From Gentiana macrophylla (taxonomy: Eukaryota; Streptophyta; Magnoliopsida; Gentianales; Gentianaceae): a stretch of DNA of 64,000 bases. A program made the translations under genes and the position numbers. Below the pieces are notes generated by a model. That model searched no databases and was not told where the DNA came from. It saw only the letters and a program-made list of their open reading frames with translations. Shown piece by piece: positions 12,770 through 23,120 of the stretch. Position 1 is the stretch's first letter. Every line of letters begins with the position of its first letter. The DNA lies in NCBI GenBank assembly GCA_026214975.1, contig CM047813.1, positions 28,032,797-28,096,796 of the forward strand, written 5' to 3'.

Positions 12770-13194
12770 TCATAAAAACTCATGCAATGGGTTGAGATCA
12801 CCATTCATAAAATCAGATTCATATAAAAGTCGTCTTCGATATTCTTCTTCCATCGCATTGCCACCCTTGGCAACACCACATGATTTGTTTCCAATTATAA
12901 TCACCCTTGTACTTGTCTTTGGTCTCTTGAGCCATCGTCTGTTTGCCTCCTTTAAACTGTCATGCCACCTCTGAAACTTGTCGCCGATCCCAACCCTAGA
13001 AACACGAGGTAAGTCTCGCTGCATCTGGTGGTCATCGTGTACTTCAAGTGGTGTCTCAATTCAGCCAAAGCCCAATGCGATTCTGCCATGAATGTATCGG
13101 ACTTGTGATTGAATTTCGACGGAGCATCCCAAAGGATCTTCGAATCCTGAACATCATCACGGATCCGGCTATCTTCCCAACTCCATTTAGCCAT
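12770..13194 (-). other. Unidentified coding-like remnant of the LTR element
   Basis: Directly downstream of the primer-binding site lie two overlapping open frames of about 80 residues: one starting MAKWSWEDSRIRDDVQDSK, and one rich in basic residues with KFQRWHDSLKEANRRWLKRP. Position suggests a decayed gag-like product, but no gag domain or zinc knuckle was recognised. A frameshift joins the two frames. Confidence 0.35.
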
Positions 13195-13221
13195 AAGAAG
13201 TGCCCAAGGGAAAAACCTTAC

Positions 13222-13233
13222 GCTCTGATACCA
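13222..13233 (-). promoter_or_regulatory. Primer-binding site (initiator-Met tRNA)
   Basis: The minus strand reads TGGTATCAGAGC two bases inside the 5' LTR. This is the standard complement of the 3' end of plant initiator-Met tRNA used by many LTR retrotransposons. Confidence 0.88.
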
Positions 13234-13235
13234 AA

Positions 13236-13482
13236 TGATGTAGAAGATCTACAACAACAAAAAACGGATAAACGATAAAACAAGAGCTAATCCAAGCTCT
13301 TAGATAGTTTTCACTCATAGAGAATTCAAGATTACATCACCCCCTTACCCTTTAGGATACTTAGGCTATTTATAGGTTTAAAAGCACATTCAGCTAAAAC
13401 CTAAACTCAAATAAGCCCACATTACAACCCATTAATTCAAACATATATAAAAGTCTAATAACTATTATGATGTCCTACATCA
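13236..13482 (-). repeat. 5' LTR of the 8.8-13.5 kb element
   Basis: This 247-bp copy lies next to the primer-binding site, making it the 5' LTR. On the minus strand it comes directly after the last exon of the reductase gene, so that gene's 3' UTR and poly(A) site may fall inside it. Confidence 0.88.
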
Positions 13483-13505
13483 AATGAAGGGAGGAAAAAA
13501 AAAAA

Positions 13506-16500
13506 CTAAGGAAACAGAGGGATGCAGCTGAGCCCTGTGTTCTCTGGGAGTCCCATCATTAAGTTAAGATTCTGCAGAGCCTGACCAGAAGCTCCTTTCA
13601 CAAGGTTATCAATCTGCAACAAATATATACTTGTATATATTAACAACACACACTCAATAATTGCAACAAATATCAATCAATTTATTCTTCCCACGCAATG
13701 AATATCTCTTACAACTGATACGATTATTGCTCGTCCGGGTATTCGATCTGGGAAAACATTTATCAGACAGTAATTGGATCCTCGGACATGTCGAGTGTGT
13801 GGTACTTCTTTGCCTTTTAATAGAATTACAAATTCCTCTTTCTGGACATATACAAATGTAAAGGATGCATTCTTAGTAAAGAGTATACAACAGTAGGCCT
13901 CAATTACTCATAAACCTGTTTCAAAAGTCACGATATGTAGGCAAGATGATTTCATGTAGTGGGTTCTCGTTTTAGACCGAGCATTTTGTGTTATTAAGTC
14001 ATAGAATGGCTTACAGACCTCGTAGGAGCTCCTTAAGTGCTGATACAAGTCATCAGTTGATATTCCAGGAGCCATTTCGACATAAATGGTAGATTGCATA
14101 CCACGGCTCTGTAAAGTAACAATACTTTGCATAAAAAACAGAGGTCAAAGGTTACATACAACAATCTAAAACAACGGGTTATGGTTACCATTGGCATTAG
14201 GTGTGGGGTAAAGCTAACGGTTACTTTTGTGTTCGAGGCTTCAGATAATCCTTGTTCAATTTCAGGCACTGTAAGAAAGAAATTACAGTAATAAAGTTAC
14301 ATGATGTTGTAATGCAAGAGTTGGGACCAGAGCATACCCGTAAAGTTGAATTATTTAGACCCACAAACATTTCGTTGCCAATGTATGTGACCTCAACTTC
14401 CATAACCCACCAATTCAAGAAATGTTGAAATTCCAACCGCTCACATAATGCGACAGTTGAAAAGCGTATGGGGCTGCTCACCATGCCTATGTCGGGTAAT
14501 ACCATAAGAATGAATGCCCTCTGCTATCTCTGTGTATAGATTAGCCTCTTTTGCACCACGCCCTGCAGGTAAATCCAAACAGCTGAAGTTTCAAAAACAA
14601 TTTTAGCCAGAACATATTCTACAATGACGAACAAAGTTTTGGTAAAAGTCCAAACCTGCTCCACTTACGCCAGATTTTGAGTCGATAATTATGTTTGTTA
14701 CTTTAATAAGACGAGCCTGCAAGAAGAGATCATTACCAGAAGTATCAACAGGTGAATTACACAAACGGAAAGGGACTACAACAATAATGTACGATTCACT
14801 AGCGCATTCTGTTTGATAACATCTTTAAGCCCACTAAAACACATAGTGGGCAAAAAGATACAAAAACTGTCAATTAGTCATTCACTCACAACTACATAAA
14901 AATAGACTTAAGAATCGTTAATCACCTTCTTTACAACTACCTCATTTAGGCGGACCTTTTAAGTTATTTTTTTTATTATTTATCGGAAACTATGAAAAAT
15001 ACATAAAGACAAACATAAATTGCTATAGGAAGCAGGGAATGCATGTGTATAATATATCTTTAACGATTTATGTCGTCTCATTTGGAGATTTTCGTTTATT
15101 CAAATGTTTAGCATGTACGGTAGCAGTACCACATATCAAGTTGAGCAAATTAAACAAGCTTGGTAACTTTTCTAAGTGTCTCTTTTATTATTGACTCGAT
15201 CCATCTAAGGTACATGCACCATTGATACGTTGAAAGACTTTCAGAAACAAACCTACCATTATCAAGGGATAAAGAGGAAGCTGAACCGATGTTGGGTAGC
15301 AGCCAGGATTTGCTACTATCCGTGCATCCTGAATATCTTTTCTATATATCTCGGTCAAACCATACACAACTGTTTTCTGCATTGAGGCAATTGAAAAACG
15401 AAGCTTAATAATATATTACAAACAAGAGACGACCCGACTCCCGACCCTTAGGGTCAACCAGGCCGCTCTCCAGAACAACCCTGGTTGACCCTAAGGGTCG
15501 GGGGTCGGGCCGTTACTCCTCTATATAGGTCAAGGTGAATCAGCATAGTTGTTTTATTGCTAAGATGATTTACCCAAAAGAAAGAAAGTGACAAATAGAA
15601 TAGTTACTGCAAACTAGGGCATTAAGGCCGTCACAAATAATAATTTACCATTTAACCTAAACGCTTAAGCATTTAAGAAGAAGTGTAATTTACACATGTA
15701 TTTAGCAAGCCTCGTCATTTGGGCTAACCAACACATGGACAATAGTAGACATGTTGGAGTAGAATAAACGTGCAGTTTTTGCTAACAAGAAAATAATTTT
15801 ACCTGCAAATCTGGAGCCAGGTGAGGCTGACCATACCATTCCTCATATACATGAGTATCTCGCAGGCGGAAATCCTACACATTTGTCTCATTGTCATAGC
15901 AAGAATGAGTATATGTAATATCAAACTGGTTTTGAAAGCTAAAAGGAAGTGCAATTGAAAGATTGAGAAGAAGGACAAAGCATACCGCAGAAAGATCAAC
16001 GACCTTTAGACTGTTGGGAAGACCTTTAATTATCTCCTGCAAAGAAGAAACAAATTCCCTGCTCAGTTGTGGAAAACAATAAAATAGGTTTTCACAGAAA
16101 ATATCAGCTAGAAATTGTTAAAGTGCTTACAAAAAAAGTACAGTTACAGCACAGAATATATTGCAATATCAGTAAAAGTCACACACTTAATGCCGACATT
16201 CAATGCGGCCATCATGTCTAAGAAGAAAATGCAGTTACCTGAGTTGTTCCATGTGGCAAGCAGCAAAAAACAGCATCAACATCAGAAAAATCAGCATCTT
16301 TGATGGCGATCAGATCGGGCAAATCCTTCAACAATTTTGGAACTAATTCAGTACAATGTAAACCTCACAAGTCAAACGCCATGAATAAAAATGGTATACC
16401 ATGTAAGCAGCCTGGCTTTTTTTCATACCTTTTGTGATATTTAATGATAAAGATCCAACTGCAGAACATACACACAAAAAAAATATTATATTACAGGGAA

Positions 16501-17440
16501 TGCAATCTCCATACCAGCATAGCCAAATGTGGAAATACAGATGCGATTGATTGGCCAGCTTTCCTGTCAGCAGTCATGACGGCAATCTCAAAGAATGGAT
16601 GATATGCCACAAGCTTAATAGTCTATCGAAAAAGAACAGGAATTGAATGAAACCTATCAGAATGTGTAAATGTGCCGATGAAGAGAAAGTACAAACAAAT
16701 TATGCACAGTGAAAGTAAAAAATCAAATCTCAATGCTGATTCGGGTTGGGGCCTATGGTTTTCTACAAGTTCTTCTAAAATGCGTGGATCATCAAATAAA
16801 GGGCAAAACCCATATGAAAAATGCTGCTTAGTTTCCTCTTCTATATCACATCCCATGGAACATTTTTGTCACTTCGAAATGTCACCTAATAAGCTTTTCT
16901 CAACCAAACTAGCATTATATTGCAATTGCATTCAGTTTTTCTTGAGAATGAACTCTTAAAAAAAAAAAAAAACTAGACAACCTAAAGATGATAGTCTAAC
17001 AAATCTGTCCAAAAGAAAAGAAAACACAGAACAAAAGAAAATCAGTCCATTTACATGAATGTTAATTGAGGCAAGTTTCAAATGAAGAAATAAAAATATA
17101 CAAAAACAAATCCATACCTCAGAACCAGTATAACCACTAGCTCCAAGAATCCCAATTCGAAATTTATCCTGTTTCTGAGCATTAATTTCCGTATGCACAG
17201 CCCGTGTAACTGAAGAAGCCACACAAGCTCTAATGCCAACCCTTTCAATTTTTGAGCTAGTCCTCCGAATCTGCAAAAATGTGTATATATATTTTTTTTT
17301 TTATTTAACAGAGGATATCGAATTCAATGCAGAAAGAAAGAAAAAATGTTCGCTTTAATAAGAATACTTGTATAAACCTGACACTTCCAAAAGTGAGCAC
17401 CATCCAAAACAATCCAATTAGAAGGAGCCAAAGTACCCAT
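13506..17440 (-). CDS. NAGPR: N-acetyl-gamma-glutamyl-phosphate reductase, chloroplast
   Basis: It catalyses NADPH-dependent reduction of N-acetylglutamyl phosphate to the semialdehyde, step three of arginine/ornithine synthesis, in the chloroplast stroma. Thirteen exons: 17378-17440, 17118-17270, 16515-16622, 16239-16325, 15986-16036, 15803-15874, 15257-15376, 14656-14716, 14482-14562, 14189-14268, 14019-14108, 13713-13841, 13506-13613. All introns are GT-AG and phases join to 1203 nt, 400 residues, close to the usual plant length. Residues 1 to about 48 look like a transit peptide. [12 protein letters not shown] (to residue 72) is the NADP-binding loop, and ANPGCYPT places the catalytic Cys at 204. 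RHVRGSNYC and the C-terminal [13 protein letters not shown] block are intact. The start is the first ATG, just before MGTLAPSNW. It is flanked 5' by a Mutator-like element and 3' by an LTR element. Confidence 0.96.
15434..15509. repeat. Strong hairpin in intron 6 of the reductase gene
   Basis: A 29-bp arm (15434-15462, centred on GACCCTTAGGGTCAACC) pairs with its near-exact complement at 15480-15508, with a 17-nt loop and one mismatch. The arms are GC-rich against an AT-rich intron, suggesting a small fold-back element rather than chance. Confidence 0.8.
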
Positions 17441-17632
17441 TTCTTATGCTTTGTGAGAAATTCCAAGAAAAATTTGACAAATTAACATCCAACAATCCAA
17501 ATCCAGGCGCGAAAAAGTTGTCTTGAGGAAAAGTTGGGAGAAGCGGCGGTAAACAACAAAATTTTCATATTGTGACAAATTGGGTGAATTGGAAAAAAAC
17601 CTAGACAATTTGCACGAAAAGGCCTTTATGTA

Positions 17633-18684
17633 TGGCGACCGGTATGGACAGGGCTCAAAAATTAGGTCAAGGGCAATAATGTGAAAAGACAAAATTGTCC
17701 TTAACAGTAAAAGATAAAAAGTAGTAAAAAATATCTGCCCTTTAACCCCCTCCTGCCGTCCTTCCAGCCAGCCTCCACCCTTCTTCACCATGGCCTCCCA
17801 GACTCTATCATCCACCTCCAACCCACAACCCCCTACCATCACCTCAACCTCCACCATAGCAGCCTCTCCACTGGCGTCTCTCTCCTGCAACCAGTCGGGC
17901 GAGCTACTCAATTCCAGCCTCTCCACCTCCAACCCACAACCCCCTACCATCTCCAGCCACAGAACAAGAAACCACCCAACGAAAATGTCCCCTCTCCTGT
18001 TAGCCATCTTCTCCCTCCCTACCACCAGTAAACTTGCCCACACCCATCACTTGTAGATAATTTTTATTTTATTTTTCAATTTTAACATCTTTTTAGTATT
18101 TCATCGGATTTTGAATATCCATCAAATTTTCTTGGCACAAAATCTAACCTTTTAATGTTATGATCAAATCAAACAACCTCCGGATCCGACAAAGAAAAAA
18201 GAAGTAAAAGTTAATAAAAGATAATCGATCGAACAAAAATGACCGGACAAAATTAGCAGGAAATTAAACCCACTTCAATCATGTTCATATGAATCATATG
18301 TCCACCCGTTTTAAAGAAAAAGAAAACTTATGTCCACCTCAAGCTTGGCAACATGTAGAAGGGTGTAAAACTATTGTTCGGTGGCCATGGCAGCCATGGG
18401 AATGTTCTCCGGCGTGAGTTGTGGGAATACTTGCCTATATTCAGGTAGGGGATGTTGTGAGAGATTTACTGGGATGGTTTTTGGGCTGGGGATCAAGTAG
18501 CTAATGAGAAATGAATTATGCCAGGTTACAAGTAGAGATGTTTGTGTTGAGTGAAAGAGAGCTGCAAGAGATACTGAGATAGTCGACTGCATAGCCATGG
18601 GTAAAAAAATGCCCGGAAGAAGCGCCATTTGAGAGAAGGAAAATTGTTGTGGCCTTAATTTTTGAGCCCTGTCCGTTCCGGCCG
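17633..18684. mobile_element. Non-autonomous Mutator-like element (possible Pack-MULE)
   Basis: Inverted ends share GGACAGGGCTCAAAAATTA (left from 17633, right ending 18684). The element is flanked by an exact 10-bp repeat CCTTTATGTA at 17623-17632 and 18685-18694, in the 9-11 bp range typical of Mutator-like elements. It is 1052 bp, has no transposase, and lies about 190 bp upstream of the reductase start codon. The interior includes proline/serine-rich sequence with a repeated CAACCCACAACCCCCTACCA and one open frame on the minus strand, consistent with captured host sequence. Confidence 0.8.
18371..18628 (-). CDS. Small ORF inside the Mutator-like element, unknown
   Basis: An 85-codon frame begins at an ATG 56 bp from the right element end. 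The first ~36 residues are hydrophobic with MALLPGIFLPMAMQSTISVS. The C-terminal part (HPLPEYRQVFPQLTPENIP) is proline-rich and looks like real protein rather than random translation. I do not recognise the family. It could be a captured gene fragment or a short intact gene; the element's terminal repeat would form its promoter or 5' UTR. Confidence 0.4.
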   Translation of the reverse strand: MALLPGIFLPMAMQSTISVSLAALFHSTQTSLLVTWHNSFLISYLIPSPKTIPVNLSQHPLPEYRQVFPQLTPENIPMAAMATEQ

Positions 18685-18694
18685 CCTTTATGTA

Positions 18695-19247
18695 TTAGGA
18701 TAATTACATTTTTAGCCCTTCGTTCATTGAAAACTAGCTCCTATATTTTATTTTGGCAAATTTATGGTGGTCATTGAGTTTGGTAATCCATCTTAAATTC
18801 AAGAGTTGACAATTAATATATATGATTATAATCACCCATACGAGACATGTGTTAATTGAGTTTGGTGTTCATATTTACATTTTTCTTATCTAACGCTATC
18901 TTTTTGTTATATTTTTACGAAAATACCATATATTAACGAAAACATCATATGCCACGTGTCACATTATTATTGATTGCGAAATAATTAAAATAAGGCGTTA
19001 TCCTTATACCCTCTTATTATTTCATAACTAGCTCTCGTCTTTTTCAGTATAACTTTATTGATCCATGAATATTTTAAAAGAAAAAATGAACTATATATTT
19101 TAGTTACATTTTTATTGAGTACTTAATAGATTTTAGTTACATTTTTATTGAGTACTTAATAGATTCAATGTTGGCTCAATCCGAGTAACCTAGCTCAATC
19201 CAAGTGTCCTAAAAGTGTATAAAAATATATAGTTAAGGAATAAAAAT
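18695..19247. other. Intergenic region with a 35-bp perfect tandem duplication
   Basis: No gene was seen. At about 19098-19168 a ~35-bp unit (TTAGTTACATTTTTATTGAG followed by TACTTAATAGAT) is repeated exactly twice. The region separates the Mutator-like element from the Tat-type retrotransposon. Confidence 0.6.
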
Positions 19248-19252
19248 GTCAT

Positions 19253-19747
19253 TGATGTTGCTCAAAAATTATAATCGGGTAATTGGATGATTCAAGTTAG
19301 GAAAATAATACAAGAATAACTAGATTTTTGTATGAATTTGGACTGAACTCTTTGAGAGAGCTGCCTACGTATCCAATTCAAGTGTTGAATCGGAATCAAG
19401 TCCCCCTCGTAGTTCAGAATGCCTTTTTATCCTTTTTGATCGTGGGGATAACCCCCCTCTTCCATAGTAGGAAGTTATCAGTAGCTATTTTATCAACTGC
19501 AAGGCGTGGGATCTATCCACTCTTGCAAATGGTTATGTCATTATTGACTCGGTCTTTGTCCTGCTCATCATCCCGTCCGTAAGCGCGTTACGACTGAACA
19601 TGGCGAAGTCCTCGCTCATCCTATGACTCGCATGCAGGATGATCTTCGCACGCAGTCCGGTGAGTCCTGCTCTACCAATCCATTCATCTTTATCGTGGGT
19701 CCGGCTCAATTGTATATAACCCGGCCCAGAAGGCCCATATATCATCA
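19253..19747 (-). repeat. 3' LTR of the Tat-type element
   Basis: This 495-bp repeat matches 28183-28674 end to end with scattered substitutions and small indels, densest around 19580-19670. The adjacent purine tract at 19748-19762 identifies it as the 3' LTR on the minus strand. Confidence 0.93.
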
Positions 19748-19762
19748 TAAGTCCCCCCAGAC
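19748..19762 (-). promoter_or_regulatory. Polypurine tract of the Tat-type element
   Basis: The minus strand shows GTCTGGGGGGACTTA directly before the 3' LTR, the primer position for plus-strand DNA synthesis. Confidence 0.75.
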
Positions 19763-20026
19763 TGGGGTGGACTGCTTTACAGCTGCCCTAGTCTGCAACG
19801 TTGTAACTTCCGTCATCAATATATCGTGAAACGAGGCCAAGTTGCACCTGATTATTATCATAATTGTGAACTGAACCATCACGTCGCTTCTACTTCTTTT
19901 CACATAATCACACCTCTTGTCAAACAACCCTTTTATTTCAAACCTTTTGAATCGCCCTTCTGCAATTACAAGTAAGTTTCTCTCTTCTGTGTTATTTCTT
20001 CTTCTTTTTAATTCATTATCTATTTC

Positions 20027-22224
20027 ATGAGTTTGAGAGCCGATACTGCCTCTAGTGACTATGTAGAAAGGTTATTTCGATCGCCGGGAAAGCCTTCATC
20101 TGTAATAGAAAGTGAAGAAGTGAATTCTTCTAACCTTGTCCCTTGTCCTGAAACTGTTATAAACGCAGATCATCCTTCTTCTTTAATTGATTTAGGGAAT
20201 ACTTCCACCTTTGGAGATAATCCTCTGTGTCTTTTGCCTTCTCATATTCTTCCCCCTGGGATTTTCACTCCCACTTCGATTGTTCATCAATATCCCGAAG
20301 ACTACTCTACCTTTTTAAACACCCTTAAAAGGGAAATCAATCGATTCGACAAAACCAAATCTATAATGGCTTGCCATGGTGTTTTCAGCAAAATGACCAA
20401 AACTGAAATGGCCAGTTTACTGAAAACCTATAAGATTCGTACTGACCCTTTTGAAGTTGTTCTTCCCAAGTCCACTGAGTATGCTTATAATCCCCCAGCG
20501 GGTTTCTGTACAGTGTATGCTGATCAACTTCGTAGCGGTCTAAGGTTTCCTCTTCCTCCTGGGTATGTCGAGGTGATGCGGTATTATAAGTTGGGAGTTG
20601 GTCAGATCCACCCGAATAGCGTCAAATTCCTCGTTGGGTTCATGAACACCACCCCTTTCTCTGTAAGATTATTTAGGAACTTCTATCAATGTAAGCTAAC
20701 ACAGGGTAGTGGGGGGTGGTACCATTTCTGTCGTAGAGCCGGTAAGCAGAATCAGATTATTCCTGTATCTGGTAAGGATAAAACCAAGAAAAAATGGCAA
20801 GAGCGCTTCTTCTTTGTGAGGCATAACAACGAAGTGAATTTGGGTCGATGGAATACTTCTTCCATGAAGGACAAGTTGGAGGATCACCTAAATCTCGCTC
20901 TTGTCGAATATCTTAACATCAACAAAATTTCGTTGACCTTGGATACGATCAGTTCTGCGTTGATAAACGCTGCACAGCTTCTTACCGCGGGTCCTACTGG
21001 CTATGTAGAATTCACCAAGGAAGAATATAACAAACGTATGTCTGAATTTGTTTTTTGCTCTTGTTTTTGAACGTACTTTGATTATCTTTTGTCTATGCAG
21101 TGGCCAATGTGGACGACCTGATTAACATTGATGTTGACGAGGAGGAGGAGACAGAGCAGATGCAAGAAGATTCTGAATAGACCTTATCAGTTATTCCTGA
21201 GGGTGGTGAGACCGTGAGACTTCTGCCCAGAAGGAAGCTGTGGACGTAGGTGTTGATTCTGGCGAGGCTGCCCAGAACACCATCTCCACTACAAGCCCTT
21301 CTGCTCAGAACACCCTGAGCACCATTAATCCAGTGGAATTGCCCGTTGAAGAGGATTTCCCCGGTGATCATTCTACCGGTTTGAATGCTGTGCCTTTAAG
21401 GACTATCTCACAGAAACAGAAGAAAAGACACAGGTCAACCTCCTCTGGTAGTTCTGTGAGTGATTCCTCCTTTAATTTGAAGATATGTCTGCTGAAGACT
21501 TTGCTGATTCTGTAAGTAGCTTTTTGTAGGATTTTTTTATTTCTTCTTTGATTTTTATCTTCTAAGATTCAGCCTTTTGCAGTGCTACCGCCTGGGTAAG
21601 TCATTACACAAGAAAACCTCTAGCATGGCTAGGGAAATTGCTGCCCTGCAACAGAAGGTGGTTCACCTAGAAGAGGCTAATGCCAAGGTGACTAGTTTGG
21701 AAGAAACCAACCTTGCACTGATATCTTCAGAGACTGCTGCTCGTCAGGAGATCAAGCAATTAAAAATTGATCTTGCCAAAGCTGAAGGTTTACTGTTCAC
21801 CCAAGACGAACAATTAAAGCTTAGGGATCAGCAACTGAAGAAGATAAATGAGGAAAATCAACAGCACCTGGCCACAGCACAGAAAATGAAAGCTGACTTT
21901 GATGAAACCCTGAGGCAAATGGAAGAAACTCCTGCCCAGAATGTTATTCAGAAGGTTGTTGCAGGATATAAGGCTTCTCCTTAAACTTATGAAGAAATTC
22001 AAGTCATCCTAGCTCCTGCTCTGCGCAGAGGATATACTCTTGGAGTTGATGAAGCCAAGCCCGCAGACTTAGTGATTAGCACCTTGCCTAATCATAAGTT
22101 ATATGATAAAAAAGCCGGCGAGATCTTCATTAAGCGGTATGATAAATATAAGAGTGGAGAAGACATCGTCCGCAAGTATGCCAAGAAAAAATCTGCTCAG
22201 CCTTCTTCTGCTCCTTCTTCTTGA
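20027..22224 (+). pseudogene. Spliced antisense ORF (aORF) of the Tat-type element
   Basis: On the strand opposite gag-pol, exon 1 (20027-21035) encodes a ~336-residue conserved-looking domain with MACHGVFSKMTKTEMASLLK and LRFPLPPGYVEVMRYYKLG. A GT-AG intron (21036-21100) restores frame into ANVDDLINIDVDEEEETEQ, which then meets a TAG at 21178-21180. Further on, a Ser-rich stretch (21240-21511), a second likely intron (21512-21582) and a coiled coil (MAREIAALQQKVVHLEEANA onward) continue to 22224, with a TAA at 21982-21984 breaking the last part. Similar antisense ORFs between integrase and the 3' LTR are described for the Tat lineage; their function is unknown. Confidence 0.72.
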
Positions 22225-22494
22225 CTTTATTTTCTTGAAACTTTGATAAGTAACTTTGTATTTTGCTGCAACCTTCGAGCAGCTTTTGTAATAACTTTAT
22301 CTGGTCTTCGTTTTCACAGTATGCTACAATGATTGTTATATTTGAATTGGCTTTTGTTTTGATATTTTCTGGCTTATAGAGCTTTATCTCCTTATTGCGC
22401 TGCAAAGAAGTTAGGATTTTGTCCTTAGCTTCTTTATATATATAATGCATCTTTTGCACAGAATATCCTCTCTAGTTTGCCATTTAGACTTTTA

Positions 22495-22990
22495 CTAGGA
22501 CCTCTGCCCAGAGTATTTTTGCGCTGCAAGCTTAGCACTTAAGTTTTTAATGGGTCTTCTGCCCAGAGTGCCCTTGCGCTGCGAGTTTTGCATTTCGACT
22601 TTATATTGGGTCTTCTGACCAGAGTGTCCTTGCGCTGCAAGTTTGACATTTAGATTCACGATGGGTCTTCTACCCAGAGTGCCCTTGCGCTGCAAGTTTG
22701 GCACTTATGTTTTGCAATGGGTTTTCTGCCCAGAGTGCCCTTGCGCTGCAAGTTTGACACTTATATTTTGTGATGGGTCTTCTGCCCAGAGTGCCCTTGC
22801 GCTGCAAGTTTGGCACTTAGATTTACGATGGGTCTTCTGCCCAGAGTGCCCTTGCGCTGCAAGTTTGGCACTTATATTTTGCGACGGGTCTTCTGCCCAG
22901 AGTGCCCTTGCGCTGTAAGTTTGACACTTATATTTTTTAATGGGTCTTCTGCCCATAATGTTTTTGCATTGTGAGTTTTAACGCTCAACA
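22495..22990. repeat. 56-bp tandem repeat array in the Tat-type element
   Basis: About nine units of 55-56 bp share a core of GGGTCTTCTGCCCAGAGTGC followed by CCTTGCGCTGCAAGTTTG. Units start near 22551, 22607, 22662, 22718, 22774, 22829, 22885 and 22941, with degenerate ends. It lies between integrase and the antisense ORF. Tandem repeats in this variable region of Tat/Ogre elements are known and can seed satellite DNA. Confidence 0.93.
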
Positions 22991-23120
22991 TGTTTTTTGG
23001 CATTTTGCCTTTAACGTCTTTCATTTCAATAAAATTTTAAAATATGCAAGCATATATCATAGAAAATAAGTAAAAATAATTTATTCTCAATAGATAATAA
23101 CTGCAGAAAATAAAGTTCTT

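Larger units (their letters stand above)
8807..13482 (-). mobile_element. Non-autonomous LTR retrotransposon with nested insertions
   Basis: Two ~250-bp direct repeats that both begin TGATGTAG and end CTACATCA bound this element, with AATG flanking on both sides as target duplication. On the minus strand the 5' LTR (right copy) is followed by TGGTATCAGAGC, the initiator-Met tRNA primer-binding site. The other LTR is preceded by a purine run (ATAGGGGGATGCAGA), the polypurine tract. No reverse transcriptase or integrase is present, so it must move in trans. Removing the nested solo LTR and the putative MITE leaves about 2.4 kb. It inserted about 20 bp past the stop codon of the reductase gene, in the same orientation. 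Confidence 0.88.

Noticed and set aside
17444..18043. 199-codon minus-strand open frame across the reductase 5' flank
   Set aside because: It runs through the reductase 5' region and into the Mutator-like element, has internally duplicated low-complexity sequence, and no domain; chance frame through CT-rich repeats.
20027..21070. Envelope-like gene of the gypsy element
   Set aside because: It lies on the strand opposite gag-pol and lacks signal peptide and membrane segments; an antisense ORF fits better.
22643..22956. Repetitive open frames on both strands (Cys/Pro-rich and Gln/Ala-rich)
   Set aside because: Produced by the 56-bp tandem repeat, whose period happens to avoid stops; not a protein gene.
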